64,000 bases of DNA from JBFHIJ01 sp963678775 (GTDB taxonomy: Bacteria > Bacteroidota > Ignavibacteria > Kapaibacteriales > UBA2268). The position numbers and the translations under genes are program-made. Below the pieces are notes generated by a model. The model did no database searches, was not told the origin of the DNA, and saw only the letters and a program-made list of their open reading frames with translations. Shown here in pieces: positions 8,561 to 20,700 of the stretch. The stretch spans positions 248,001-312,000 of the forward strand of contig CAXXGR010000002.1 in the NCBI GenBank assembly GCA_963678775.2, read 5' to 3'. Position 1 is the first letter of the stretch, and every line of letters starts with the position of its first letter.

Positions 8561-11500
8561 TTACTTAACAACAACAACTTTCAATACAGCATTGAAACCA
8601 TTAGAATTAAGTTTGCAGATGTAACTACCAGAAGTTAATGCAGCAGCATTAAAGTCTATAGTGTTAACACCGGCATTAGCAACTTCGTTGTTTACTAAAG
8701 TCATTACTTTGTTACCTAATTCATCAAACAATGTAACAGTTACATTATCTTGAGTAGGCATGTTATAAGTAATAGTTGCATGAGAAGATACAGGGTTTGG
8801 ACCTACTGTAAATTCAAATGCAGTTTCATTAGCTTCAACTTTAATCACTTTGATAGAATTTGATTCTGTTTCAGAAACTTCGATATTAGAGTTTTCACCT
8901 TTGTTGATGAAACCTAATACTCTATTAGTCAATGCATCTACAAATTTATAATCTGCATCAGCATTTGACATAGAGATAGAAACAGGATAAGTGATACCTT
9001 GCAAATTGATAATGTTTTCGTTAGAGTTAGAAACATAAGTTCCTTCTTCAAAACGAGCATCAAACAATTCAGCCATTGGTGCAGGCGGCATTTCAAATGT
9101 TGAAGTAGCAACATTGTTAGCAGCCAAGTACAATTTAGCATTGTGTTGTGCATTATCAAAAATGTTTAGTTCAGAGCTAGCAGCTAAGATAGCTTCATTA
9201 TTATTGAAAGAAGCTTTAGGACTCATGCCACCTTGTAAGTTAAGGTAACCGTTAGCATCAACTTTAATCCAATAACCTCTGCCCGGATCTAATACATTTA
9301 CAGGAGTATAACCACTTTCTTTACTATATTGATAGATAGAATGTGAGTGAGTAAATTCAGCTGTAGGTAATTCACCATTGAATTCGTCAAATAAGATTTT
9401 CGCAATTGATGTTTTTATAGTTGGGCAACCAATAGCATTCCAACCACCTTTATCATCAGTATCACCAGGATATACTCTTACAGGGTAACCGTTAGCTACT
9501 GATATTTCAGATATATAAGCACCAGCAAATTTAGTATCTACCAAATTATTATATTTTATGAAATAACCATAACCCGGTTTAACTACATCAGAAGGTTCCC
9601 AAATGTTATAAGCAAAATGTTGTGGTTTTGTTACAGCATTTTTGTAAACGTTTAGGTACTCATTGTTAATTGGAGCAACAGGAACAGAAAGTAAGTTCCA
9701 ACCTTTTTGGATAATAGCATCACCATCAACAGTTACATAATCAACTACTGAAGGTAGAGTATATTCTATTCTGAATTCGTTGATTTCAGGATCAGAAATA
9801 TAATAGCTACCATTAGCAACTCTCATATTAGTTGCTTCTAATGGTTGACCGTGTAAGATAGAACGGATGAATAGTTGAGCTCCATCAGGGAAATCAGCTT
9901 TATCCCAAGAAACAACTACAGGGTAGTTTTGAACACCATCAGCTTGAAATTTAACTTTATAGATGATAGAGTTAGTAGTATCTTTTGAAGATCTAATGTC
10001 TCTAGAAGAGTACAATGGAGCTTCTGTATTAGGATTGATACATTGGAAACCATAAGGAATCAATGTTTCTAATACAGGATCAACTGGATAAAAACGAGCA
10101 CCAAAGCCAGTCATATCATATAAATATGCTCTTTCGCCGAATAACATATCTACGTCATCAGTTGCTCTAGGAGCAGTACCAAATACTAATTTAGTTGCGT
10201 CTCCAGTTGTACCTCTTGAGTTACGTATGTTTAATCTGATACCAGTACCATTGCTAGCCAGAGTTGGTTCGTAAGGGCTACGGAAGTATATAAATGTAAC
10301 TTTAACTCTTACAGGAGAAAGTTCAGCATTTTCAGATCTAATTGTTAGGTAACCAACATAAATACCTTCAGATTCTTCTGCAGAACCTTTGATTTTATCT
10401 TTGTCACATACGATTTTGATAAATACTTTTTTATCAGCACTACCAACAGTATTCATAGGATCAGCTTGGTTCATGATACCATTGTCAATCCACATACCAT
10501 TTTCAAACTCTTTAGAATTACCTTTTGTTACTTCTTCAAGGTCTAACCATTTTTGGTCAGATTCGATAGTAATATCTCTTAGTCTAGTACCGGTAACAAT
10601 ATTTTGTAATTCTAAAACTAACTCGCCTTTTTCAGATGATTCATCTGAAGCAGTAAGTTCTTTAGTAATTTCCCAATATGCACCACTTTGTTTACTTACG
10701 ATTGGATCATCTTGTTGATTAAAACCAATTTTAGGTAATTTATCCATAACGCGAAGGTATACAACACCTTCGATTGTAGGTTCTGTAGCATAAGTTACTT
10801 CATTAGAATTATTGATACCACCCAAACCTGTTTTTTCTGTTGGATCTGGATAAATACCAATGATATCCGGGCTTATTTCTCTTAGTTCAGAGAAAGGAGC
10901 TTCTTTTCTAATATTTAAACCATTATAAGAAATATCTTGTCTACCAATATAGATAGGAGCGATTTTTGTTAAAGGGTTAGCCGCATTAGGAATAACTCTA
11001 AATTTAACAAATACTAAAGGTCTAAAGTTAGTATGTACTGGTAACGAATCACTAGAGCTACCAACTAGAGTAAATTTGTGACCATGTTTTTTGTTATCAA
11101 TACTTGCGTTTGGCATAATGTCTTCCAAATAAGTTTTATCTGGTTGATCATTAGTAGAAATTTGCCATCCATTTGCAGTTGCAATAACATTTCCGTCTTC
11201 ATCTTCCCAATTTGAGAATTCAGAGACACCTGCTACTACAGTTTCGTACCCCATGGCTCTAACCATAGTAGAATCGTAGTACAAATCAAATTTGAAATCT
11301 TTGATTGGTTCAGGATTAATTAGTTCATGCATACCGGTAGTAGGACGCCAGTTGTTTTTGATAAATATCGGTACCAAGAATTCTCTTGGACCATTATCAG
11401 AAGGAGCAACCCAAATTCTGCCATCAGGATATAAACTTTTCTCATAACCAGATTGCATACCGGTAAGAGTTAATACCGGAATTTCGGGATTTGCCGCTTG

Positions 11501-11596
11501 AGCTTTTTCAAATGTTGCAAATGAAAAGCCCATGACAAGCATCAAGCCAAGAATTAACTTGGAAGTCAACCCTTTTGCTTTAAAAGCATATGTCAT
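8561..11596 (-). CDS. Large secreted T9SS cargo protein
   Basis: This 1011-aa protein has a signal peptide (to about residue 35, KAQAA), several beta-sandwich-like segments and a C-terminal sorting domain (FTVGPNPVSSHATITY... to VLKVVVVK). The N-terminal part (IKDFKFDLYYDSTMVRAM) looks like a cohesin-type sandwich. A middle segment with FGTAP, WD and FPDGAQLF resembles one near the C-terminus of the 2667-aa protein, so both share a domain. A repeated GWN-like motif (QKGWNLLSVPV, GGWNAIG, GRGYWIKV) is also present. Function is unknown; it probably acts at the cell surface. The GGAGGT at 11601-11606 lies four bases before the ATG at 11596. An upstream GTG overlaps that site and is unlikely. It is the last gene of a three-gene run. 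Confidence 0.85.
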   Translation of the reverse strand: MTYAFKAKGLTSKLILGLMLVMGFSFATFEKAQAANPEIPVLTLTGMQSGYEKSLYPDGRIWVAPSDNGPREFLVPIFIKNNWRPTTGMHELINPEPIKDFKFDLYYDSTMVRAMGYETVVAGVSEFSNWEDEDGNVIATANGWQISTNDQPDKTYLEDIMPNASIDNKKHGHKFTLVGSSSDSLPVHTNFRPLVFVKFRVIPNAANPLTKIAPIYIGRQDISYNGLNIRKEAPFSELREISPDIIGIYPDPTEKTGLGGINNSNEVTYATEPTIEGVVYLRVMDKLPKIGFNQQDDPIVSKQSGAYWEITKELTASDESSEKGELVLELQNIVTGTRLRDITIESDQKWLDLEEVTKGNSKEFENGMWIDNGIMNQADPMNTVGSADKKVFIKIVCDKDKIKGSAEESEGIYVGYLTIRSENAELSPVRVKVTFIYFRSPYEPTLASNGTGIRLNIRNSRGTTGDATKLVFGTAPRATDDVDMLFGERAYLYDMTGFGARFYPVDPVLETLIPYGFQCINPNTEAPLYSSRDIRSSKDTTNSIIYKVKFQADGVQNYPVVVSWDKADFPDGAQLFIRSILHGQPLEATNMRVANGSYYISDPEINEFRIEYTLPSVVDYVTVDGDAIIQKGWNLLSVPVAPINNEYLNVYKNAVTKPQHFAYNIWEPSDVVKPGYGYFIKYNNLVDTKFAGAYISEISVANGYPVRVYPGDTDDKGGWNAIGCPTIKTSIAKILFDEFNGELPTAEFTHSHSIYQYSKESGYTPVNVLDPGRGYWIKVDANGYLNLQGGMSPKASFNNNEAILAASSELNIFDNAQHNAKLYLAANNVATSTFEMPPAPMAELFDARFEEGTYVSNSNENIINLQGITYPVSISMSNADADYKFVDALTNRVLGFINKGENSNIEVSETESNSIKVIKVEANETAFEFTVGPNPVSSHATITYNMPTQDNVTVTLFDELGNKVMTLVNNEVANAGVNTIDFNAAALTSGSYICKLNSNGFNAVLKVVVVK

Positions 11597-11612
11597 TATA
11601 ACCTCCACTGAG

Positions 11613-12764
11613 TTATTTAATATTTAAATATTTTACTTTTTCAATTTTGTTTTGGGCTTTTATGATGATCAAATACAAGCCTGCATTTTTATCATCAAAG
11701 CTTATTATATCAGTATCTTGATATTTTGAGCAGTTTCCGTTCAAATCATATACTTCTACATTATTTTTAGGAACTTTTATTTGAATTTGTTGATTAACAA
11801 TATCAAACATAGTCTGCTCATTTGTTTCTGTTACGCTAGTCCTTTTATAAACAACAGTTTGTTGCGTATTATAGATTTGGGTAACGCAGTTACATTCATT
11901 TACGGATGTAATTACTGAATTAATATTTTTAGTAAAATCTTCGTCAACTTTGCGATACATACTGTATTTAATAAAGCTTTGATTTTCGTTATCTAAATTT
12001 GACAATTTAAATATAAAACTAGAATCATTTTCTAAGATTTCATCAATATTAATTCCACTATTTTCAGAAGTAAAATCACTAAATCCGAAGTTATCATCTT
12101 TATCAAGAGATAATTCTAAATTTTGTATTCTTGCTTCTTGTGGCAAATCAAAGAACAACGAACCTGATATAGTATCCAAAGTTCCAAAATTCTTTTCATC
12201 TTGTTCAAATTCTACTTTAGCATATCTATTTTCGCCTTCTAACACATCGCCATAGATGTAAGTAGTATCGTTTTTGAAGAAAGGTATTTTACTTTCAGAT
12301 GTAAAAGACAATTCTTCTACTACTATCATTGCCGAGTCTGCACAGTCACCTAAATACATAAATCTAAGATTTACTAAAGGTAACTCACCAATTGAAGGAG
12401 TATCAAAGTTAGTTATAGTACCTATACTACCTAAGATATGATTACCGCCTTGTTCTTCTAACTTTATACCACCTGAAGTAAAAGGTTCTGATAAAGTATT
12501 GATAGTGTAGGCATTATCAAAAAACAGTTTATCACTGTCAAATTTAACATACAAAGTAAAACCAAATAAAGAATCAGCTACCGAAATAGGACCTAAATCT
12601 AAAGGTAAAGTAACATATCGTTTTGAACCGGCAAATAATTCTTCACAAACATCTGCTTTAGATTTAGGATTCATTTCCAATGTATATTCTTTAGAAATGC
12701 TCGGCAGACTGCTCATAACGAGCAGCATACCGAAACATATAATATTTAAGCAGATTTTTATCAT
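11613..12764 (-). CDS. Secreted protein with short C-terminal sorting-like domain
   Basis: This 383-aa protein starts with a signal peptide (to about residue 24, SLPSIS). The N-terminal half resembles a cohesin-like beta sandwich (ADSLFGFTLYVKFDSDKLFF). A second beta region follows, then a C-terminal end (VEVYDLNGNC, GLYLIIIKAQNKIEKVKYLNIK) that looks like a T9SS sorting domain. I know no named family. The gene begins one base after the stop of the upstream gene and ends 16 bases before the next start, so these three secreted proteins are almost certainly one operon and may form one surface assembly. Confidence 0.78.
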   Translation of the reverse strand: MIKICLNIICFGMLLVMSSLPSISKEYTLEMNPKSKADVCEELFAGSKRYVTLPLDLGPISVADSLFGFTLYVKFDSDKLFFDNAYTINTLSEPFTSGGIKLEEQGGNHILGSIGTITNFDTPSIGELPLVNLRFMYLGDCADSAMIVVEELSFTSESKIPFFKNDTTYIYGDVLEGENRYAKVEFEQDEKNFGTLDTISGSLFFDLPQEARIQNLELSLDKDDNFGFSDFTSENSGINIDEILENDSSFIFKLSNLDNENQSFIKYSMYRKVDEDFTKNINSVITSVNECNCVTQIYNTQQTVVYKRTSVTETNEQTMFDIVNQQIQIKVPKNNVEVYDLNGNCSKYQDTDIISFDDKNAGLYLIIIKAQNKIEKVKYLNIK

Positions 12765-12765
12765 A

Positions 12766-14655
12766 TTATTTACTCAATACAACGTTTTCTGTTACAGAAA
12801 CATCGTTACCTGATAATCTGATAATATACACGCCATTTGCAACAGCATTACCGTTATCGTCTTTACCGTCCCAAACATATTCATTTCCACTAACATCAAA
12901 TGATTTAACTTTGTTACCTAACATATCGTAGATAGCTAAGTTCATATCATTAGTCATATTAGCATTTACGCTAAATTTAGCATTAGAAGCGAATGGGTTT
13001 TTAGATAACATTTTGATGCCCATAGCAGCGTTTGAAGATTCAATTTGGCTTACTGTAGAAGTCAAATCTTCAACTTCAGTTTTATTCAAGCGGATACCGC
13101 TTAATTTTACTTCTTTATCGTTAATGTTAACTTCAATGTCGCAAACTTTAGAATCATTGCTTAGGTTTTGGTTTGCACCAACTAAAACAACTCTGTTTGT
13201 AGAGAAGTTAGTAAGCATGTCATCGTTAGCAACTTTAACATCAACAACATTAGCATTGATATCAAATTTAGTACTGAAAGCACCTTTTACATCACCATTC
13301 ACATATATTGGAATAGTATAGTTTCCGTTAGGAAGTTTAGACATAGTGCCAAGAACTAAGTTAGAAGCAGCTGCATCAGCATCTATAGCTGATTTACCTT
13401 TATAATCCAAAGGATGGATCCAAGGCAACTGAGAAACTTGACCGCCCATGTATTCTAATACATATGCTGCATCATGTTCGTCACATTCAAATCTGATTTG
13501 TTTGATAGAAGCAATTGCTTCTGGTAAATCATCAGAATATACTTCTGATCTGTATTTGATGTATTGCTTGTTATCATCGATATCATAATAATAACGACCA
13601 TCGTGAGTAACGTCACCATGATAAGCTTGTCTTCTTCTGGCATCATCCAAAGGTTGGCCGGTAGCAACAGACTTCATGATAATACGAACATCATTTATAG
13701 TTACAAAACGATTTTGTGGTTGACCTTCGTGGATATTACCTTCTGCTTTAGAGAAGTCAACATCACCATCACCCCACCATTCTTCAATTTTGTTTGTAGC
13801 TTTTGCAATATATCTGATTCTAGCGTCAGAGCGTTGATCAGAAGGTTGCCATTTGTTAGTCAAATCTTGACTAGTTTTTTGCAAATCTATATTTTGATCG
13901 AAAAGAAGACCATTCATATAATCTTCAGCTTCGCCTTTGATACCAACAGAAGCATCTTTATAGACTACAACAGTATTTGGGGAATTAGGATTTCCACCGA
14001 TACCGCCATAACAGAATTCGATATCGCCTTGTGCTGAGTAAGTAGAAGTTGATTTATAAATAATCAACTGAAAATTAGCAACACTAGAAGGCTGATTTTT
14101 ATCATTTACATTCAAATTTTTCCATTGAACGATAAATTTATCTGATTCTTGCATATAAGATATTTCAGAAGCCAAATAGTCATTTTTTTCATCTAATGTA
14201 TTTCTGTAATAGTGATCACCCCAGAAAGGAGCTAATACGTTTACAGGGTAAGAAGAAGATTCGATAAACAATGCTTCTGCATCTACTGCTGGAACCATTG
14301 GTGGATCTACCATAACCATCTGACCATTTTGATTCAATTCATATTTGCTGAATGTCACAAAACCGTTTACGTTGATATAGATAGAGCTATAAACTTCTCC
14401 ATTATATTCAAAGTCGAAACCTAAGTCTACATGATAATAACCGTCATCATAATCAACTTCATCCGCAGGAGGCAATACAAATTCTTCGCGCGGTATCACG
14501 GTTTTATCATTATCATTTAGCTCGGCATATGGAACTGCGGTTACCAATGTAGCAGGCTGAAACTCAGTCCATATTTGAGCTTGGAGATTTGGTGATACAG
14601 CTGCTAAACTCGCAATAGCGGCAAGACCCACTGCAACCTTTTTCAATCTCTTCAT
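12766..14655 (-). CDS. Secreted T9SS cargo protein with FlgD-like C-terminal domain
   Basis: This 629-aa protein has a signal peptide (to about residue 26, NLQAQ). An N-terminal domain of the type YAELNDND...FDFEYNGEVYSSIYINVNGFVTF recalls nidogen/PEP-CTERM-like surface domains. Later a dockerin-like Asp-rich stretch (GDVTHDGRYYYDIDD) appears, and the protein ends with a FlgD-Ig-type sorting domain (YDMLGNKVKSF, WDGKDDNGN, GVYIIRLSG). A dockerin-like segment encoded beside cohesin-like proteins is suggestive but weak. The GGAG at 14662-14665 fixes the ATG at 14655 over an upstream TTG. It is the first gene of the three-gene operon. Confidence 0.82.
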   Translation of the reverse strand: MKRLKKVAVGLAAIASLAAVSPNLQAQIWTEFQPATLVTAVPYAELNDNDKTVIPREEFVLPPADEVDYDDGYYHVDLGFDFEYNGEVYSSIYINVNGFVTFSKYELNQNGQMVMVDPPMVPAVDAEALFIESSSYPVNVLAPFWGDHYYRNTLDEKNDYLASEISYMQESDKFIVQWKNLNVNDKNQPSSVANFQLIIYKSTSTYSAQGDIEFCYGGIGGNPNSPNTVVVYKDASVGIKGEAEDYMNGLLFDQNIDLQKTSQDLTNKWQPSDQRSDARIRYIAKATNKIEEWWGDGDVDFSKAEGNIHEGQPQNRFVTINDVRIIMKSVATGQPLDDARRRQAYHGDVTHDGRYYYDIDDNKQYIKYRSEVYSDDLPEAIASIKQIRFECDEHDAAYVLEYMGGQVSQLPWIHPLDYKGKSAIDADAAASNLVLGTMSKLPNGNYTIPIYVNGDVKGAFSTKFDINANVVDVKVANDDMLTNFSTNRVVLVGANQNLSNDSKVCDIEVNINDKEVKLSGIRLNKTEVEDLTSTVSQIESSNAAMGIKMLSKNPFASNAKFSVNANMTNDMNLAIYDMLGNKVKSFDVSGNEYVWDGKDDNGNAVANGVYIIRLSGNDVSVTENVVLSK

Positions 14656-14701
14656 TTTTAACTCCAATTTATTTGTTATTCTCTTTTTCTACTTTAATTA
14701 G

Positions 14702-14727
14702 GCAGGTCTTCTGAAGCGAAGACCTGC
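14702..14727 (-). terminator. Probable terminator of the 2667-aa protein gene
   Basis: A perfect 10-bp stem, GCAGGTCTTC / GAAGACCTGC, with a 6-nt loop starts just after the stop at 14740. The tract that follows leftward (CTAATTAAAG) has few T residues, so termination may be leaky and the downstream secreted-protein operon may be partly co-transcribed. Confidence 0.6.
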
Positions 14728-14739
14728 TATTTTATTGTA

Positions 14740-17700
14740 TTATTTTACTAAAACAACCGGCATAGAAGAAGAAACGTTACCTGCTTTCATTCTAATAGTG
14801 TAAGTTCCACTTACGATGCCTGAATTAACATTCCATTCCATGTTATGAGTACCTGCTTGGTAATCACCAGTGTTGATTACTTCTACAACATTACCCAAGA
14901 TATCAATCAATTCAAATGATACTGTTTGAGGTTGAGTCAAAGTAAATTCTACGTTAGCTCTGTTAGAAACAGGGTTTGGACTTACAGAGTTCAAACTAGT
15001 AACTAACATTTCGTTATTATCAACACTTGAACGTGGATCATAAACGATTACAAAATCAGTAAGAGCTAAGTCATTGATTGTAATTATACATTCAGAACCA
15101 TTTTGCTCGAATTGAACTGTAGATATATGGTTTCCTTCAGCAGATTTCATATTGAATGAGAAATAGTTACCATCAGTAGTTAATCTGTCTTTGATGAAGA
15201 ATTGACCTTCACTTTTGTCAGGAATTTGGTCTGTATTCCAAGTAATAGTAACAGGTACTAATGGTCCAGTTGCACCATTTTCTCCACCTGGTTGGAATTG
15301 ACCGTTGTATCTAAATATACCATCTACATTAGAAGGATAGATATTTCTTGCAACACCATTAGTGTTAGGAATATCCCATCTTGCATCAAATGCATCTAAT
15401 GGAGGTAATGGAGCTAATTCAAATTCGCAATGAGTTTCGTCTATAGTACCAACTTCAGCTTTATCGTCACCAAAACCAGTAGTAGCATTTGCAGGAGCTG
15501 TACCAAATTTCAATACTTTAGTAGCACCAATGCTATTTTGGATAGTAATATCTGCAACGAAATCAGTAGGATCTGCTAATCTAATAATGTAAGGGATAAT
15601 AAGTTCTTCACCATATTTATCAGTTACAACGATTAACAATCTAGCAGAAGATTTGTCTAATGGATTTCTGTCTAAGTCTAAGTTAGTAGCAGTAATTTCC
15701 ACATCTTGTTTTTCATCGATAGGGCCTTGTAAAGTAGCTGGGCTAAAGTTAAATTTAGAAGTAATATTTTGTCCTTTAGTCCAATCAGAATTTGCATAAT
15801 AGATTTCTATTGTCAATTCTTCTTCTTCGCCATCGATGTTACGTAACAAGTCTCTATCGCTTATAGTTACTTCATCTCTAAAGTTACCGCCCAAATCTGC
15901 ACAAATTACTTCTAATTGGTCTATATAATTTGGAGCATGGTTTAGAGAATCAACTTGTAATTGAAGTACTTTGATTGTAGGAAGACCTTCTTCATCTCTT
16001 ACAACAACGAATACCGGATCAACTTTTGGAGCGTCAGTTACACCTGGAGTACCAAATAACAAACCAGAGTTTGCATTGATTTTCAACCAAGCTGGAGTTG
16101 CATAATCTAAGTCAGCAACATTGAAACCTGCAGCAGTTAATTCGTCCTGTACATTCCAAACACCAGCTTCAGGGAAGCAAGGATCTTTTGGTATGTCAGC
16201 GGCAGCGATATCATAAATAAGTTCGAAGGTATGTTCTTGATCAAAGTTAGCATCTTTTACATGAATCATTCTGTTAGAGTCAAGTAAGTCGATATTGTAA
16301 TCTTCATCTTCTTTAGCATTTTCTAAAGTTTCAGTAATGATTTCAGGTGCAATATTGATAAGTACGTGGTACTGTTGCATAGCTAAAGCACCATGACCAT
16401 CATTCACAACGATGTTCATAACTGTATCTAAGTTTAATGCACCATTTACTGATTTGCTGTCAGCTTTTGGAGTCAACAAGTCAAATGCAGTAGCTCTGTC
16501 GATTCTAATATTTAACTGACCTTTGCTAGTGAAAGAAACACCATCTTGATCAGCAACAGTAGCATCGTCAAAAGTCATCATATAATCAGAAGAAATCCAA
16601 TTAGGAGCAATTTTATTGATTACTGTGATACCGCTTGGATCATAACCATCACTATCAAAGTCATCACTAAATATGTCTAAGTCGATTACATTTCCGTCGT
16701 TATCGTAAGCTACATGTTGGAAGCCATAAGCTGTTTTACCATAAGGGAAGCCCCAAGGTGTACGGCCAGCAGCAACATCATGTTTAACTGCCCACTGATC
16801 TTCCATTTCATCATCAGTATTAACGTCAAATTTGAAACGTAATTTATCTGTCAAGTTTGCTTTCAACTGACCATCATCTGTAACATCACAAGCAGACAAT
16901 GAAGGTAAGTATTCTACCCAAGTCATTGTGTTACCTTGTGCATCAGTTCTAATTTCAACAACTTCAGTAGCATTGTCAATATTAGTTTGATCTCTCATGT
17001 CCACAAAATCTTTAAATTCTGGAACTGAGTCAACAACAATCAATTTGAAAGTGTACGAGTTAGTATAGTTAGTACCAAAGTTGATAGTATCTTGTTGCAA
17101 GAATCTTGCATTATCTATATCATAAGCTTGAGCATGGAAATACTCAGGATATGTTTCGATATATTTATCTATTTCAGATAAATCAAAGTTAGGATCGTAA
17201 GCTAACAATGAATCTAATACTCTGTAGTGAGGAGGGAAGTTAGATACTGTAACAGTAATATCTTCACCACCAGGAACTACAAATGGATTCAAAGGAAGAC
17301 CGCGGAATATCATGTAACCATTTGCTGAATCAGCAACTGAAGGTACACTTAAACTAGCGATATCAGTAGTAGTTCTGTAAACTTTATCAGTCATCAACCA
17401 ACGAGAAGCAGCTGTGTTAGGATTTACATTCCAATCGTAGTACAATTCAGAATATTCATCACCAGCTATTTCAGATCTTGGATCGATAAATTTGTTTAAG
17501 TCTTTTGCAGTAACTTTCAAGATAACGTTACTGTTATTATTTCCTAATTCATATTTATGATCTTCAAGTACAAATTGGATGTTTTTGAATTCGTCAACTG
17601 AAACGTTTTCTAAAGCAGAACCATCTGCATTAGCTTTTACATATTCAGGCACTTCTGTTTGTAATTTAACTACATCACCTGTAAAGTCAGGAGCTGGAGT

Positions 17701-20700
17701 AGATTCAGAGATACCGAATTTCATACCATCTTCGATTGCTTTAACAACGCCTTCTCTCCACAATACTGTACGAGAAACGATTCTAATTGTATCACCAACG
17801 TTTACTGGAAGTGCTTTATATCTTTCACCTGCAAAGTAAGTTTGGTTACCATCATTAGAAACTGGCATATCAGGTCTGTTGCTATAAATTTTTGCGAAGT
17901 TACCTAAGTTATAATCATTAGTTCCTTCTAATACAGAATACTTACGACCTTGAAGTGCAGCACCGTCTTCATTATAAGGGTTGCGAGCTAATTTTTCAAG
18001 TAAAGGCTGACCAGAACCTAAGTTCATCAAACCTTCTTCGTTGCGACGATACAAGAATTTATTTGTTCTGTTAGTAGAATCCGGAACGAACTCAACTCTA
18101 CCGCGGAATACTTCTTTATTTGCACCATCTTCAGCAACCTGATTCATATTTATGCGAATATAATCAGTAGTAGTTTCGTTAATAACGAAGAATACTGTTT
18201 CATTTGTTATAGATGTATCGTGGTTAGATCTTTCAACCATACCATCATAATCAACCATAGCTTCTAAGAACATTGGGTATCCGATTGGATGAGAATCTTC
18301 TTTAAAATCTGTGATTAATTTAGAAACGATTGCATCTTCTTCCATATAAGGATCACGAGTTAAACGACGAACGTATTTACCGTCGTAAACTTCACCAGTT
18401 GCATCATATCTATCTACAACAGGAGCGATACCAACAGCGAAGTCTTCAATTGGAGACATTCTACGTTGACTATAGTCAGCTGTTTTAATATCAGTACCTT
18501 TGTCATAGATGTCATATACACGACCTGACATCAATAAAGTTTCTTTTATTGAATTAGTACCAGGAAGAGTAACATCAGCAACGTCATTTACCAATGGAAT
18601 TGGAGTATAGTTATATTTGTTGTATGATTCGAACGGACCTTGTTCTCTTGGATCTGCCAAAGAAGTAGGGTCAGCTGCATACATAAATTTCATATGTGTT
18701 TCGCCGTCACCTTCGATAAAGAATGTTTCGAAGCGAGCGTTAGCAATACCACCACCAGCGTTAGGTAATTCAAATACTAAGTTTGCTTGAGTTTCACCCC
18801 AATAGTTACCACGTAATGTGTCAGTACCACCAGAACCGATACCAGTAGTACCAGCTAATAGACCTTTACTGTTAGGAGCATCCGGCAATCTAACGAAGAA
18901 ACGAGCATTATTGTCTTTGACAGTATTTGCAGCTTCTGAATAGATATAAGATGGTAATGGACCTTGAACTTCACCATAAATAGTAGCACTAGCTAAATCA
19001 CTAGAAGCTAAGTTTTTAGGGTTTGAGTTTGGATTGAAAGGACCATTGATAGTATTTTGTTCCCAACCATATTGGTTTCTGTCATCAACTTTATTTTCAG
19101 CGATCAAAGATCTGTTGAAGATAAGTTTTAAATCGTAGTTATCAGAATAAACTGCAGAACCAGTGAATGCTTTGTTAGCAACCATTCTAACACGGTTGAA
19201 GTTTACAGAGTCAATTCTACCAATTCTGTTTTGAGTTACTGAGTCAAGGATGTATAAAGCACCACCAAGACCAACACCATTTTCAGGAAGCATTACTTCT
19301 TGATGTCTGCGAGTTACATCTTCGAAACCTTGATCTGCAGGTTTCACAGAAGTCCACTCAGTAGAACCATTAGTAAGTACAAGACCAGCATCACCAACAA
19401 CATAACCTTTTGAAGGAGATGAGAAGAAGATGTCAGCATAAGAATAGTTTTTATATTTGCTTTCAACTTGTTCAGCAGTCCAAGTAGTACCACCATCAAC
19501 AGATTTGAAGAAAGTACCATACTGACCTAACAAATAACCTGTGCTTTGACCAACAAAGTAAACTTTGTTTAGTGTTTTTGAAGCTGGGCTATTAGCATTA
19601 ATTGACCAGTTATCGCCTTTGTTTACTGTTGTAAGCATAATACCATTTTCGCCTACAGCATAACCATCACTAGGGCTTTTAAAGAATACTGAGTTCAAGT
19701 TAGAAGTTACACCGGCAACTGTTCTTAAAGTCCAGTCTTGACCAGCGTTAGTTGTTTTCAACATAGTACCACGATCACCAACAATGAAACCATTGTTAAG
19801 ACCATCATTGAAATCAACAGAGTTCAAATGAGCAGTAACCGGCTGAGTAGCAGTCCAAGTATTACCTGCGTCAATTGTTTTTAAGATATAGCCGTTGTCA
19901 CAAGCAGCAAATGCTACGTTAGTACCAACGAATTTAATGTCATTGATTTTTGCAGCTACAGGAGTTGTCATTTTAACCCAAGTATTACCTGCATTTGTTG
20001 TTTTAAGAACAACACCGCGGTCACCAACTACATAACCAGTTTGGTAATCAGTAAAGTGAACGTCAGTCAATCTATAACCAGTACCTGATGTCAAATATTC
20101 CCAATCAGCACCACCGTTAGTAAACTTAACAATCAAGCCACCCATACCAACGCCGTAACCAATGTTGTTATCCAACCAGTTAGTAGCGATAATATTGCTA
20201 GTAGTTACTTGAGTTCCTTGATTTACTTGAGTAGCACCTGATCCGTTTTGAGAAGCAAGAATATTATCATCAACAATAGTTTCATTGTTGTAGAATCTTG
20301 TCAACATTCTAACGTCAGGAGGGAAGTTTTCAGAATCATAAGTAAAGACATCATTATAAGAGTTATAAGATGTAGGCATACCATTCATATCATAAACAAC
20401 TTCATCAACGTCAGTAATAAAGAAACGTTTAGAAGAAGTTTGAGGGTTAACCATGCAAATTGCACCACCATTACCATTATAAACAGTATTGTGAGCAAAT
20501 TCAACACCTTTTACCAAACTCAAGTCAGCGTTAAGAGCATAAATAGCTCCACCACCACGAATTTCCGGCTTGTTAGTATCGTCAGTAATATCTTTACCAA
20601 CCATATTATTAATGAAAGAAGCTCTAACAAAAGAACAAGATCTTTCATTACCGGTAAGTAATGAACTTGCATTTGGAATTCTCAAATCAATAGCGCCACC

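Noticed and set aside
13564..14037. 157-codon plus-strand frame opposite a secreted-protein gene
   Set aside because: It lies wholly inside the clear minus-strand T9SS cargo gene and has low-complexity composition rich in Ile and Thr/Ser.
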